Source of the DNA: Symsagittifera roscoffensis
Lineage: Eukaryota; Xenacoelomorpha; Acoela; Convolutidae
Length of the DNA: 64,000 bases
Assembly: GCF_963678635.1 (NCBI RefSeq)
Contig: NC_087065.1
Coordinates: forward strand, 30,318,252-30,382,251
Direction of reading: 5' to 3'
Shown: one piece after another, positions 23,700 to 37,130 of the stretch
Numbering within the stretch: the first letter of the stretch is position 1
Layout of the letters: every line of letters starts with the position of its first letter
The notes under the pieces: generated by a model
The model's database searches: none
What the model was told of the DNA's origin: nothing
What the model saw: only the letters and a program-made list of their open reading frames with translations
Program-made: the position numbers and the translations under genes

Positions 23700-26600
23700 T
23701 TCTAACCAATTTTCTGTTCTTCCTGGCCAGTTTTTTGACCAGAGCTAGACTAGAAAAGACATTTAGCGAGACTTAAAACATAGTCAAGCGGTTTAATTTT
23801 GTTCATCTAAAACCTGGACCCCGAAGATTGAGTTTCCGGGTCGAGATCCCGCTCAAAAACCGCCCAAGTTATGAGTGGTTTGAGCGGTTTTCCATCAAGA
23901 CTTGAGCGGTTTGATCGGTTTGAGCGGTTTTATTGGAAAAACCGCTCAAATCTTGCCTAAAAAACCGCTCAAATCATTTGCGCGGTTTTTTAGCGGTTTT
24001 TTAGATAAACCGCTCAAAATCGTTCAAATCTTGCGCAATTTTTTAGCGTTTTTTTGAATAAACCGTTCAAAAACCGCTCAAACCGCTCATTTTGAAGCAA
24101 GATTTTGAGCGCAATTGCCTAAAAAATCGCTCACACCGCTCAAATCTTGCTTAAAATTAGGTGCAAAATCTCGACTCGTATTGGCTAATTTTCACCAAAA
24201 ACTAGACCCTTCAGATAATTTTGTGACAGTCAGCAAGCACTGATTTCCCATCTCTCCCAACTCACCCTATCCTGGAATTCGCAGTCCTGGAAGTGAAATC
24301 AGCGATACCGAAAAAAATATTCAATATCAACTTGAAAAAAACTAGAAAAACGCGTTTGCATCAGACTTCTCAAAGTAAGAAACAACATGCAAAGGTCAAA
24401 CACAAATTTTAAATTTAAAAGCAACAAAAATTACCTTTAGGAACGAAGCAGAGGAGAGACTAGCAATTTCTCGAGAGGTGCGGGATTTTCAGGTCGACCA
24501 AGTTGATTTTCTAAGCTCGCCAAATCAAAATAAAAACCCTATTTTGCCTGCTTTGACCAATTTTTTAATGCATCAGACATTTTTATGAAAAAAACAGAGC
24601 ACTAAAAGCGTTTTAGGAACTTTTGGAAAATGTTGAACGAAAAAACGCGTTTTATGGGCGCGCTCCCCTTCAAAATTAAATTGGGTTCAATCAGCCAAAA
24701 ATGGATGTCTAAAAATAGCATACACCCAAGACTCAACACATACATTCATAAAATATAACCATCAAAACCTCTCCACAAGAGCAGTCATATCCTACAGCTG
24801 TACCGTACCTACTTAAAGTCCAAGTCTTTCAGTTTCTTAAACCAATTAAGATATTGTATCAAGACTTTGTGGGATCGCAAAACAATATATTTGATTTTAA
24901 AGCAAACTTGATTGAAAATGGATTATTGTTCCGACTTTCGATACGAAAGTAACGAAATACTCGTGCTCAGGTGGGTTTTTTCTTCAGTCAAATTTTGACT
25001 TTTTAACTAACCATTTTTGACGGAATTTCTTATATCATTCGAAAAGTATTGTTGTCCTGAGCTTAAATTTGAAATAATATTTCACCTGTGATTGTTTTTA
25101 GTAATGTGACGGGGATTAAAAGATTGCCATTTTGGCCAATTTGGGACAATTAACGCGCTATTGTGAGGTAATCCCTCCCAGAAACCGTTCCAAATTGGTT
25201 AAAAGAAGCTTATTTGCCCGCATTGAAGCGTTACAAGGAGCAAAATATATCTTATTGTACTTTATATGGCGTGTATGCGGATCTTTTTCACAAAAACTTG
25301 ATCGGTTTGAGCAGTTTTATTGGAAAAACCGCTCAAATCTTGCTTAAAAAACCACTCAAATCTTTTGCGCGGTTTTTGAGCGGTTTTTTACAATAAACCG
25401 CTCAAAACCGTTCAAATCTTGCGCGTTTTTTGGCGGTTTTTTTGGATAAACCGTTCAAAAACCACTCAAACCGCTCATTTTGATGCAAGATTTTGCGCGC
25501 AATTGTCTAAAAAACCGCTCAAACCGCTCAAATCTTGCTTCAAATTGGGTGAAAAATCTCGACTCGGGTTTGGCTAATATTCTCCAAAAACTAGACCCTC
25601 CAGAGAATGGCGTGACGGTCAGCAAGCACTTATTTCCCATCTCTCCCGACTTCTTGAAAAAAAAAACATGCAAATGTCAAACAGAGATATTAAATTTAAA
25701 AGCAACAAAAATTACCTTTAGGAACGAAGCAGAGGAGAGACTAGCAATTTCTCGAGAGGTGCGGGATTTTCAGGTCGACCAAGTTGATTTTCTAAGCTCG
25801 CCAAATCAAAATAAAAACCCTATTTCGCCTGCTTTGACCAATTTTTTAACGCATCAGACATTTTTATGAAAAAAACAGAGCACTAAAAGCGTTTTAGGAA
25901 CTTTTGGAAAATGTTGAACGAAAAACGCGTTTTATGGGCGCGCTCCCCTTCAATTTTAAATTGGGTTCAATCAGCCAAAAATGGATGTCTTAAAATAGCA
26001 TACACCCAAGACTCAACACATACATTCATAAAATATAACCATCAAAACCTCTCCACAAGAGCAGTCATATCATACAGCTGTACCGTACCTACTTAAAGTC
26101 CAAGTCTTTCAGTTTCTTAAACCAATTAAGATATTGTATCAAGACTTTGTGGGATCGCAAAACAATATATTTGATTTTAAAGCAAACTTGATTGAAAATG
26201 GATTATTGTTCCGACTTTCGATACGAAAGTAACGAAATACTCGTGCTCAGGTGGGTTTTTTCTTCAGTCAAATTTTGACTTTTTAACTAACCATTTTTGA
26301 CGGAATTTCTTATATCATTCGAAAAGTATTGTTGTCCTGAGCTTAAATTTGAAATAATATTTCACCTGTGATTGTTTTTAGTAATGTGACGGGGATTAAA
26401 AGATTGCCATTTTGGCCAATTTGGGACAATTAACGCGCTATTGTGAGGTAATCCCTCCCAGAAACCGTTCCAAATTGGTTAAAAGAAGCTTATTTGCCCT
26501 AATTGATTTGTTACAAGGAGCAAAATATATCTTATTGTACTTTATATGGCGTGTATGCGGATCTTTTTCACAAAAACTTGATCGGTTTGAGCAGTTTTAT

Positions 26601-27500
26601 TGGAAAAACCGCTCAAATCTTGCTTAAAAAACCGCTCAAATCTTTTGCGCGGTTTTTGAGCGGTTTTTTACAATAAACCGCTCAAAACCGTTCAAATCTT
26701 GCGCGTTTTTTGGCGGTTTTTTTGGATAAACCGTTCAAAAACCACTCAAACCGCTCATTTTGATGCAAGATTTTGCGCGCAATTGTCTAAAAAACCGCTC
26801 AAACCGCTCAAATCTTGCTTCAAATTGGGTGAAAAATCTCGACTCGGGTTTGGCTAATATTCTCCAAAAACTAGACCCTCCAGAGAATGGCGTGACGGTC
26901 AGCAAGCACTTATTTCCCATCTCTCCCGACTTCTTGAAAAAAAAAACATGCAAATGTCAAACAGAGATATTAAATTTAAAAGCAACAAAAATTACCTTTA
27001 GGAACGAAGCAGAGGAGAGACTAGCAATTTCTCGAGAGGTGCGGGATTTTCAGGTCGACCAAGTTGATTTTCTAAGCTCGCCAAATCAAAATAAAAACCC
27101 TATTTCGCCTGCTTTGACCAATTTTTTAACGCATCAGACATTTTTATGAAAAAAACAGAGCACTAAAAGCGTTTTAGGAACTTTTGGAAAATGTTGAACG
27201 AAAAACGCGTTTTATGGGCGCGCTCCCCTTCAATTTTAAATTGGGTTCAATCAGCCAAAAATGGATGTCTTAAAATAGCATACACCCAAGACTCAACACA
27301 TACATTCATAAAATATAACCATCAAAACCTCTCCACAAGAGCAGTCATGTCATACAGCTGTACCGTACCTACTTAAAGTCCAAGTCTTTCAGTTTCTTAA
27401 ACCAATTAAGATATTGTATCAAGACTTTGTGGGATCGCAAAACAATATATTTGATTTTAAAGCAAACTTGATTGAAAATGGATTATTGTTCCGACTTTCG
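23700..27500. repeat. 1.28-kb tandem array, first block
   Basis: The word gccattttggccaatttggg marks units at 25126 and 26406, exactly 1280 bases apart, and a partial unit precedes them from about 23850. Each unit contains (i) a cluster of AAACCGCTCAAA-like words in both orientations, (ii) a decapitated hAT-like MITE (for example 25725-26000) and (iii) a segment with 'tacgaaagtaacgaaatact'. The first, partial unit has about 115 extra bases (24258-24375). The block is cut in mid-unit at 27500 by the duplication junction. ORFs in it (about 129 and 71 codons) recur only because the DNA recurs. Confidence 0.92.
23850..24170. repeat. Cluster of inverted AAACCGCTCAAA-type words
   Basis: In about 320 bases the word ccgctcaaa or its complement tttgagcgg, with one-base variants, occurs more than fifteen times in both orientations, often as facing pairs (gagcggttttattggaaaaa, then ccgctcaaa). 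The facing copies allow many alternative hairpins. Homologous clusters recur at about 25295-25535, 26575-26815, 30840-31150, 32290-32530, 33570-33815 and 34860-35105. Confidence 0.9.
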
Positions 27501-28333
27501 CTTACCTTTTTAAAACGATCCTCTTGTTACCTCATAATGCAATCCTGTATTAAAAGCTTGGTCTAACTAATCAGAATCATGAAGATTCGACCTAGAAACT
27601 GAAATCAGTCATTTGGTTATGCAGTCCCTTTTTCTTATGCAGCAGTCAAGTATATGAAAAAAACTAGAGCACTCAATGCGTTTTAGGCACTTTTTGAAAA
27701 TGTTGAAAAATCGCGTTTTTTAGGCGCGCGCTCCCCTTCAAAATTAAATTAGGGTCAATAAGCCAAAAATGCATGTCTTAAACAGATAAACCCAAGTCTC
27801 AACACATACATTCAAAAAAAATAACTATCAAAACCTCTCCGAGTAGGATCTAACCAACCAGAGAAGGCAAATTTTTATTCAGCCAGAAATATACAAAAAA
27901 AAACTGTCGTCAACTTTACACCTGAATCACATCAGCTCAAATCTCCAAATACCGAATAATTCAAAATGTTTGATCTTTTACAGGAATCATATGAGTAAAT
28001 TTGACCTACCTTCAATGAAACAGTAGGAAATTCCAATCAATGAGAAAAACAGGGCTGAAACGAGACGAACAGTAGAAACAATAACTACAAGCAGGAAACG
28101 GAAACGGATCCGGCAAGTCAACAGAAGCAAGACGAATTATGCTAGAATACTTGCGAACCTCAGAGTAAACAAAGTGAAGAAGTCAGTGAGGGTCAATATG
28201 ATCGCAAGCCAGGTCGGGGAAAAGAGGACACCAGAAGCTCCAGTAATATCAGACAAAATTTCCTTCACAACAGGCCATCAAAACACACTTGACGCGGACC
28301 TACTGGGGGAACTGACCATTAAGAAGATATATC

Positions 28334-30166
28334 CTAGCAAAGGATAGGGAAGGACTTCTAAGACTGGGCAGCTACATAGCCAACTTTTGGAACGATGTTT
28401 CAGTGATAAACGGTTATATCGTCACCGACAACAGTGTGGCGATTCCTACTTGTCTGAGGAAAGCTGTTGTGGCCCGACTGCACAGAACACATCTAGGTTA
28501 GGAAGCCATGGTGGATGCCGCACAATATCTTTGGTCGCCAAAGATGCACAGAGGAATCATAGACCTATATCAGTCTTGCAGATCATGCTCCGCGTATGGT
28601 AAGAACTTTTAAACATTCCAAAACATTCTTTTTTCAGAACCTCTGCCAGAACTATCCGGACCAAATGAAGAGCTCCAAATGGATTTTGCTGGTCCCAAGT
28701 TTGATTCAAAGGCGAGAAAGATATTTATTCTAGTTGCAATTGATCGTCTTTCGAAATATCGATCTGCTATGACTACCAGAAATTCAGTGAGTGCAAAAAA
28801 ACTAAAATTTTTAAACAACTTTACACATCAACATAACATATCGGAAAATTTAAGAAAAGACCAATATTCTTGGTTTAAAAATGCAGAATTTTGCAAATCT
28901 AAGGGAATAAACCAAGTATTCTGCTCAGTAGGAGACCATCGCGGTTGCAGATTGGTGGAAAGGTGTGTTTAGACTATTAAAAGCAATTTAGGTACTATGC
29001 AATTGGACCCAAATTTTAAGGATACACAGTCAGCAGTCAAATCGATATTAGAAGATTTTCGTATTACCCGTCATAGTATTCTAAAGAAGTCACCAATTGA
29101 ATTTCATTATGGCAGGAAACCAAATACTGAGTGGTCTAACTTTAGGGATAAACTAATCTAATCTTTAAATCCATACACCGAAAGCTCGAGAGATCCATGC
29201 TGAAGCCAGAGGAAATGCGAGAATCAGCCGAGTCATGGACCAGACTGAAGGTGGTCAAGAAGGGAATGGTAAGCAGAGACGTTTCACAAAAACTGAAAAA
29301 GTCAGCGGAAGAGACAGATAGTATCAGGGCTCTAGAGAATCTGGCAGAGGCATTAACTGACTGGAAATTGCACAAAAGGCACCTCACACATAATGAGGGA
29401 TCAGATGCGCTCAGGAAACTACAGACAGGAACCCACTTTTCGCAGCAAGTATCAGAAATGATCTCAACCAAGGGACACTAAGATTCAGAGTGGAACAGGA
29501 GACGCCAGTACAGAGGACAAAAACAAGTAACCTTCAATTTGATCTTTTACATTATCCGGAAAAGTGGTTGTATATCGGAAGAACAAACAGCAAACGAGTT
29601 TCCGAAATCATCAGTCCCAAATAAAGCAAAGGAGCTGCAGGGAACGAGCCAGAAGATAGCGAAAAACTGCCCGATATCTTCAGTACCGATGGAAAGGAAA
29701 TTGCAAGATATGAACCAAAGCAATACAAAAACATGCCCGATGTCGACGGTCCGAGTAGCAGAGAAGTCGAAAACTTCACCAAATAAGGAAGCAGAGACAG
29801 AAGCAACAAGCTTGGGAACTACTTCAGTGGGAGCGGAACAGAAGTCGGAGGTAGTCAAAACCTCAGATCATTCGAGACAGGAGAAGAGAAGAGAGAAAAG
29901 AAGCGGAGACGGAGACAAAGACTCGCAAGAATCAAGCAGTTCGAACTGGTCGTCGGGCAGAAGCAAGCACTCTGACCGCACTTTAACATTGTTGAGAATG
30001 TAGAAGATAAATCAGTCCAGGAGAAATTTCATACTATACCATTTCAACCGGGAGATATTCCGTCATCGTCTGTAAACAAGCCGTCACCTTCGCCAAGGAG
30101 GAAACTAGGAAGAACAATATTCGCGGTTCTGAAGCCAGAAGAAGTTCAAGGAAATAAAACTCTTTA
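28334..30166 (+). pseudogene. Ty3/gypsy integrase, second family, copy 2
   Basis: Copy of 21300-23130 inside the second 7-kb block, with the same zinc-binding motif, the same D-D-E core (LQMDFAGPKFD, GDHRGCRLVER) and the same stops and shifts. The one residue change I noted is F to L in KKLKFFNN. Sharing of all disabling changes shows that the element was already dead when the block was duplicated. Confidence 0.9.
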
Positions 30167-30690
30167 AAGTTTCAATCTCTTAAACTCGTTGATTTGATTT
30201 GTTTTTTGTGAAATGAATTCATACGTTGAGTGAAAATTTTTCTAGAGGGGGAATTGGTAGAGTGTTGTTGACCACCTAGTGTTTGAGGTTTTAAGGATGA
30301 TTTGAAGTATGAAGTGTCCTATGTTAACGATCATGTTAACGATCATCCGATCACTATGAATTAGAGACCTGTCAATCATGTCTATCAAGTTTAACAGCTT
30401 TGCGGTGCAAAAGCAAAAACTCACTCATTCTTCTATATTTACTTATCAACTTTACTATTAATTCAATCGTACTATTAGTTCAGTTTTCAGATGAGGTTTA
30501 GGGAATACCACAATGGCTTTTCTAGGATCCTGTTAACTCATTATTTTTTGAAATCAGAATATTAAGGTTCAAAATCATCGCTTATTTTTTCTAAAACGAT
30601 CCTCGTGTTAACTCATAATCCTCTTCTGTATCAATATCTTGGTCTAACTAATCAGCATAACGAAGATTTGACCCAGCAACTGAAACCAAA
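30084..30690 (+). repeat. Direct repeat (LTR or 3'-end candidate), copy 3
   Basis: Second-block counterpart of 23050-23695, shorter by 38 bases. The deletion joins actcactc to attcttctat; a few shared bases at the breakpoints suggest slippage or end joining. Confidence 0.6.
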
Positions 30691-33600
30691 CATTTTTCTA
30701 ACCAATTTTCTGTTCTTCCTGGCCAGTTTTTTGACCAGAGCTAGACTAGAAAAGACATTTAGCGAGACTTAAAACATAGTCAAGCGGTTTAATTTTGTTC
30801 ATCTAAAACCTGGACCCCGAAGATTGAGTTTCCGGGTCGAGATCCCGCTCAAAAACCGCCCAAGTTATGAGTGGTTTGAGCGGTTTTCCATCAAGACTTG
30901 AGCGGTTTGATCGGTTTGAGCGGTTTTATTGGAAAAACCGCTCAAATCTTGCCTAAAAAACCGCTCAAATCATTTGCGCGGTTTTTTAGCGGTTTTTTAG
31001 ATAAACCGCTCAAAATCGTTCAAATCTTGCGCAATTTTTTAGCGTTTTTTTGAATAAACCGTTCAAAAACCGCTCAAACCGCTCATTTTGAAGCAAGATT
31101 TTGAGCGCAATTGCCTAAAAAATTGCTCACACCGCTCAAATCTTGCTTAAAATTAGGTGCAAAATCTCGACTCGTATTGGCTAATTTTCACCAAAAACTA
31201 GACCCTTCAGATAATTTTGTGACAGTCAGCAAGCACTGATTTCCCATCTCTCCCAACTCACCCTATCCTGGAATTCGCAGTCCTGGAAGTGAAATCAGCG
31301 ATACCGAAAAAAATATTCAATATCAACTTGAAAAAAACTAGAAAAACGCGTTTGCATCAGACTTCTCAAAGTAAGAAACAACATGCAAAGGTCAAACACA
31401 AATTTTAAATTTAAAAGCAACAAAAATTACCTTTAGGAACGAAGCAGAGGAGAGACTAGCAATTTCTCGAGAGGTGCGGGATTTTCAGGTCGACCAAGTT
31501 GATTTTCTAAGCTCGCCAAATCAAAATAAAAACCCTATTTTGCCTGCTTTGACCAATTTTTTAATGCATCAGACATTTTTATGAAAAAAACAGAGCACTA
31601 AAAGCGTTTTAGGAACTTTTGGAAAATGTTGAACGAAAAACGCGTTTTATGGGCGCGCTCCCCTTCAAAATTAAATTGGGTTCAATCAGCCAAAAATGGA
31701 TGTCTTAAAATAGCATACACCCAAGACTCAACACATACATTCATAAAATATAACCATCAAAACCTCTCCACAAGAGCAGTCATATCATACAGCTGTACCG
31801 TACCTACTTAAAGTCCAAGTCTTTCAGTTTCTTAAACCAATTAAGATATTGTATCAAGACTTTGTGGGATCGCAAAACAATATATTTGATTTTAAAGCAA
31901 ACTTGATTGAAAATGGATTATTGTTCCGACTTTCGATACGAAAGTAACGAAATACTCGTGCTCAGGTGGGTTTTTTCTTCAGTCAAATTTTGACTTTTTA
32001 ACTAACCATTTTTGACGGAATTTCTTATATCATTCGAAAAGTATTGTTGTCCTGAGCTTAAATTTGAAATAATATTTCACCTGTGATTGTTTTTAGTAAT
32101 GTGACGGGGATTAAAAGATTGCCATTTTGGCCAATTTGGGACAATTAACGCGCTATTGTGAGGTAATCCCTCCCAGAAACCGTTCCAAATTGGTTAAAAG
32201 AAGCTTATTTGCCCTAATTGAAGCGTTACAAGGAGCAAAATATATCTTATTGTACTTTATATGGCGTGTATGCGGATCTTTTTCACAAAAACTTGATCGG
32301 TTTGAGCAGTTTTATTGGAAAAACCGCTCAAATCTTGCTTAAAAAACCACTCAAATCTTTTGCGCGGTTTTTGAGCGGTTTTTTACAATAAACCGCTCAA
32401 AACCGTTCAAATCTTGCGCGTTTTTTGGCGGTTTTTTTGGATAAACCGTTCAAAAACCACTCAAACCGCTCATTTTGATGCAAGATTTTGCGCGCAATTG
32501 TCTAAAAAACCGCTCAAACCGCTCAAATCTTGCTTCAAATTGGGTGAAAAATCTCGACTCGGGTTTGGCTAATATTCTCCAAAAACTAGACCCTCCAGAG
32601 AATGGCGTGACGGTCAGCAAGCACTTATTTTCCATCTCTCCCGACTTCTTGAAAAAAAAAACATGCAAATGTCAAACAGAGATATTAAATTTAAAAGCAA
32701 CAAAAATTACCTTTAGGAACGAAGCAGAGGAGAGACTAGCAATTTCTCGAGAGGTGCGGGATTTTCAGGTCGACCAAGTTGATTTTCTAAGCTCGCCAAA
32801 TCAAAATAAAAACCCTATTTCGCCTGCTTTGACCAATTTTTTAACGCATCAGACATTTTTATGAAAAAAAACAGAGCACTAAAAGCGTTTTAGGAACTTT
32901 TGGAAAATGTTGAACGAAAAACGCGTTTTATGGGCGCGCTCCCCTTCAATTTTAAATTGGGTTCAATCAGCCAAAAATGGATGTCTTAAAATAGCATACA
33001 CCCAAGACTCAACACATACATTCATAAAATATAACCATCAAAACCTCTCCACAAGAGCAGTCATATCATACAGCTGTACCGTACCTACTTAAAGTCCAAG
33101 TCTTTCAGTTTCTTAAACCAATTAAGATATTGTATCAAGACTTTGTGGGATCGCAAAACAATATATTTGATTTTAAAGCAAACTTGATTGAAAATGGATT
33201 ATTGTTCCGACTTTCGATACGAAAGTAACGAAATACTCGTGCTCAGGTGGGTTTTTTCTTCAGTCAAATTTTGACTTTTTAACTAACCATTTTTGACGGA
33301 ATTTCTTATATCATTCGAAAAGTATTGTTGTCCTGAGCTTAAATTTGAAATAATATTTCACCTGTGATTGTTTTTAGTAATGTGACGGGGATTAAAAGAT
33401 TGCCATTTTGGCCAATTTGGGACAATTAACGCGCTATTGTGAGGTAATCCCTCCCAGAAACCGTTCCAAATTGGTTAAAAGAAGCTTATTTGCCCTAATT
33501 GATTTGTTACAAGGAGCAAAATATATCTTATTGTACTTTATATGGCGTGTATGCGGATCTTTTTCACAAAAACTTGATCGGTTTGAGCAGTTTTATTGGA

Positions 33601-36124
33601 AAAACCGCTCAAATCTTGCTTAAAAAACCGCTCAAATCTTTTGCGCGGTTTTTGAGCGGTTTTTTACAATAAACCGCTCAAAACCGTTCAAATCTTGCGC
33701 GTTTTTTGGCGTTTTTTTTTGATAAACCGTTCAAAAACCACTCAAACCGCTCTCTTTGATGCAAGATTTTGCGCGCAATTGTCTAAAAAACCGCTCAAAC
33801 CGCTCAAATCTTGCTTCAAATTGGGTGAAAAATCTCGACTCGGGTTTGGCTAATATTCTCCAAAAACTAGACCCTCCAGAGAATGGCGTGACGGTCAGCA
33901 AGCACTTATTTCCCATTTCTCCCGATTTCTTGAAAAAAAAACATGCAAAGGTCAAACAGAGATATTAAATTTAAAAGCAACAAAAATTACCTTTAGGAAC
34001 GAAGCAGAGGAAAGACTAGCATTTTCTCGAGAGGGGCGGGATTTTCAGGTCGACCAAGTTGATTTTCTAAGCTCTCCAAATCACTACAAAAACCCCTTTT
34101 TGCCGCCTTTGACCAATTTTTTAATGAATCAGACATTTTTATGAAAAAAACAGAGCACTAAAAGCGTTTTAGTTTTAGGCGCTTTTGGAAAATGTTGAAC
34201 AAAAAAACGCGTTTTATGGGCGCGCGCTTCCCTTCAAACTTAAATTAGGGTCAATCAGCCAAAAATGGATGTCTTAAAATATCATACACCCAAGACTCGA
34301 CACACACATTCATAAAAAAAACTATCAAAACCTCTCCACAAGAGCAGTCATATCATACAGCTGTACCGTACCTACTTAAAGTCCAAGTCTTTAAGTTTCT
34401 TAAATCAATTAGGATATTGTATCAAGACTTTGTGGTATTGCAAAATACAATATTCGATTTTAAAGCAAATTTGATTCAAAATGGATTATTGTACCGACTT
34501 TTGATACGAAAGTAACGAAATATTCGTGCTCAGGTGGGTTTTTTTCTTCAGACAAACTTTGACTTTTTAACTAGCCATTTTTGACGGAATTTCTTTATAT
34601 CATTCGAAAGATATTGTTGTCGTGAGCCTAAATTTGAAAGAGTATTTCATCTGTGATCGTTTTTGGTAATGTGACGGGGGTTTAAATGTTGCCATTTTGG
34701 CCAATTTGGGACAATTAACGCGCTATTGAGTGGTAATCCGTCTCAGAAATCGTTCCAAATTGGTTAAAAGAAGCTTAATTGCCCTAATTAATTGTTACAA
34801 GGAGCGAAATATATCTTATTGTGCTTTATATGGCGTGTATGCGGGTCTTTTTCATAAAAACTTGATCGGTTTGAGCGGTTTTGTTGGAAAAACTGCTCAA
34901 ATCTTGCTTAAAAAACCGCTCAAATCTTTTGCGCGGTTTTTGAGCGGTTTTTTACGATAAACCACTCAAAACCGTTCAAATCTTGCGCGTTTTCTGGCGT
35001 TTTTTTTGGATAAACCGTTCAAAAACCACTCAAACCGCTCATTTTGATGCAAGATTTTGCGCGCAATTGTCTAAAAAACCGCTCAAACCGCTCAAATCTT
35101 GCTTCAAATTGGGTGAAAAATCTCGACTCGGGTTGGCTAATATTCTCCAAAAACTAGACCCTCCAGAGAATGGCGTGACGGTCAGCAAGCACTTATTTCC
35201 CATCTCTCCCGACTTCTTGAAAAAAAAACATGCAAAGGTCAAACAGAGATATTAAATTTAAAAGCAACAAAAATTACCTTTAGGAACGAAGCAGAGGAAA
35301 GACTAGCATTTTCTCGAGAGGGGCGGGATTTTCAGGTCGACCAAGTTGATTTTCTGAGCTCTCCAAATCACTTTAAAAACCCCTTTTTGCCTGCTTTGAC
35401 CAATTTTTTAATGCATCAGACATTTTTATGAAAAAAACAGAGCACTAAAAGCGTTTTAGTTTTAGGCACTTTTGGAAAATGTTGAACAAAAAAACGCGTT
35501 TTATGGGCGCGCGCTCCCCTTCAAAAATAAATTAGGGTCAATCAGCCAAAAATGGATGTCTTAAAATAGCATACACCCAAGACTCGACAAATACATTCAT
35601 AAAAAAAACTATCAAAACCTCTCGAAAAGAGCAGTCATATCATACAGCTGTACCGTACCTACTTAAAGTCCAAGTCTTTAAGTTTCTTAAATCAATTAAG
35701 ATAATGTATCAAGACTTTGTGGTATTGCAAAATACAAATATTTGATTTAAAAGCAAATTTGATTCAAAATGGATTATTGTACCGACTTTCGATACGAAAG
35801 TAACGAAATATTCGTGCTCAGGTGGGTTTTTTTCTTCAGACAAACTTTGACTTTTTAACTAGCCATTTTTGACGAAATTTCTTTATATCATTTGAAAGGT
35901 ATTGTTGTCGTGAGCCTAAATTTGAAAAAATATTTCACCTGTGATCGTTTTTGGTAATGTGACGGGGGTTTAAATGTTGCCATTTTGGCCAATTTGGGAC
36001 AATTAACGCGCTATTGAGTGGTAATCCGTCTCAGAAATCGTTCAAATTGGTTAAAAGAAGCTGAATTGCCCTAATTAATTGTTACAAGGAGCGAAATATA
36101 TCTTATTGTACTTTATATGGCGTG
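30690..36124. repeat. 1.28-kb tandem array, second block
   Basis: Marker words at 32121, 33402, 34691 and 35979 give periods of 1281, 1289 and 1288. Units up to about 33.7 kb are nearly identical to those of the first block. The last two units share other changes (cgagaggggcgg for cgagaggtgcgg, ggtaatccgtctcagaaat for the ccctcccagaaac form) and are older or separately homogenised. The array ends abruptly in tatatggcgtg at 36124. Confidence 0.92.
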
Positions 36125-36208
36125 TGGGCAGATGATTTTAGTAAATTTAAAAAAAAAAGTTTCATTTTGTTTTTTTTTTAATTTATTTTTTTTTGTTTTT
36201 ACTGCTCC

Positions 36209-37130
36209 CCCGGGTTGGCCTCCATACACCGAAAATACTTTTCATACAATTTCATACATCAAGTGTGTCGGAAAATGCTTGTCATACAATTTTCATACAA
36301 TTTCTAAAAATCGTTGAAAAAAGATATAAACTTCTTTCTGGGGCTGTTTGATTCTAATAAAACAGTCTGGTGATGAAAAAACCGAGGTTTTTTTTGAGAA
36401 AAATGCAAATCATACAATTCCCATATATGGAATCTTTATGACTGGAAATTTTTTTGATGGCGACACAAAAAAACTTGAAACTACCCCAAAATTTTTTTTT
36501 TTATTTTTTTTCTTTCAACTGCAAATCAAATTTTGTACGCAAACAAACGATTCCAAAAACTTTTTTTTGCATGCAAAATTTAATTTTTTGTGTGCATAAC
36601 GTAGTCCTGGATACAATAATGTTTTTTTTCTCATTTTTGCTGTATAACTTTTTTTTCAAAAACGCTGAAAATTCCTTTTTCTTTTGTATGGTATGCCTTG
36701 ATAAATGCCTGATATTTTAAAAGTTTAATTTTTTTAAAAAATCATCTTGGAAAATTTTTGCCAAATTTCAAAAGTTTGTTACCTTCGTTATATCATTTGT
36801 GAAAAACAATTTTAAGACAATTCAGGTCGTTCTCTAAGCATTGTAAATGCAAGTCCGTCCAACCTTTGGTGGTTTGAGTAAACAAAGGTCTTTGTCACTT
36901 GTGTTAAATTACAAACACAATCCAAAATTTTTCAGAAATTAAATTTAAAAACAAAAAATCAAGTTTCTGGTTTATGGAAAAACTCCGATCATACAACTTT
37001 CTTTTATGGAAAAATGCTTATCATAGATTTTTCATACAATTTTCTGTACGTATGGAATTGTGCGAAATTGTATGACATGAAGTTTCTCATATATGGAAAT
37101 TGTATGATAAGAAGTTTTGGTCAACCCGGG
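36209..37130. mobile_element. TIR element of 0.92 kb, non-autonomous
   Basis: The left end cccgggttggcc (36209) and the reverse complement of the right end cccgggttgacc (ending at 37130) face each other, and both subterminal regions are rich in the word catacaattt and its complement. The interior is A/T runs with no transposase. It begins about 85 bases after the 1.28-kb array stops. No target duplication is evident. A similar catacaatt word near 51470 may be a fragment of the family. Confidence 0.65.

Larger units (their letters stand above)
20468..27500. repeat. About 7-kb tandem duplication, copy 1
   Basis: The sequence from cttaccttttt (20468) onward recurs from 27501 with an offset of 7033-7034 bases, and 6995-6996 after a 38-bp deletion in copy 2. 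All ORFs in the gypsy part are identical or differ by one residue. Both junctions carry tcg just before cttacc, a three-base microhomology. Copy 1 holds one gypsy remnant, one repeat of the 19930 block and about three units of the 1.28-kb array. Confidence 0.95.
27501..33711. repeat. About 7-kb tandem duplication, copy 2
   Basis: Near-identical to 20468-26715. By eye the only differences are a few substitutions (for example at 28809), one-base length changes in A runs and a 38-bp deletion at about 30428. After about 33711 the sequence changes to a more diverged type of the 1.28-kb unit, so the identity ends inside the array and not at a unit border. Recent duplication or unequal exchange fits, as does an assembly error. 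Confidence 0.9.

Noticed and set aside
25480-25869. 129-codon + ORF repeated at 26760 and 32475
   Set aside because: It spans the word cluster and the embedded MITE. It is repeated because the DNA unit is repeated, and has no protein-like conservation of its own.
23850-36124. CRISPR array
   Set aside because: The repeats are irregular, occur in both orientations and have no unique spacers of constant length; the context is eukaryotic.
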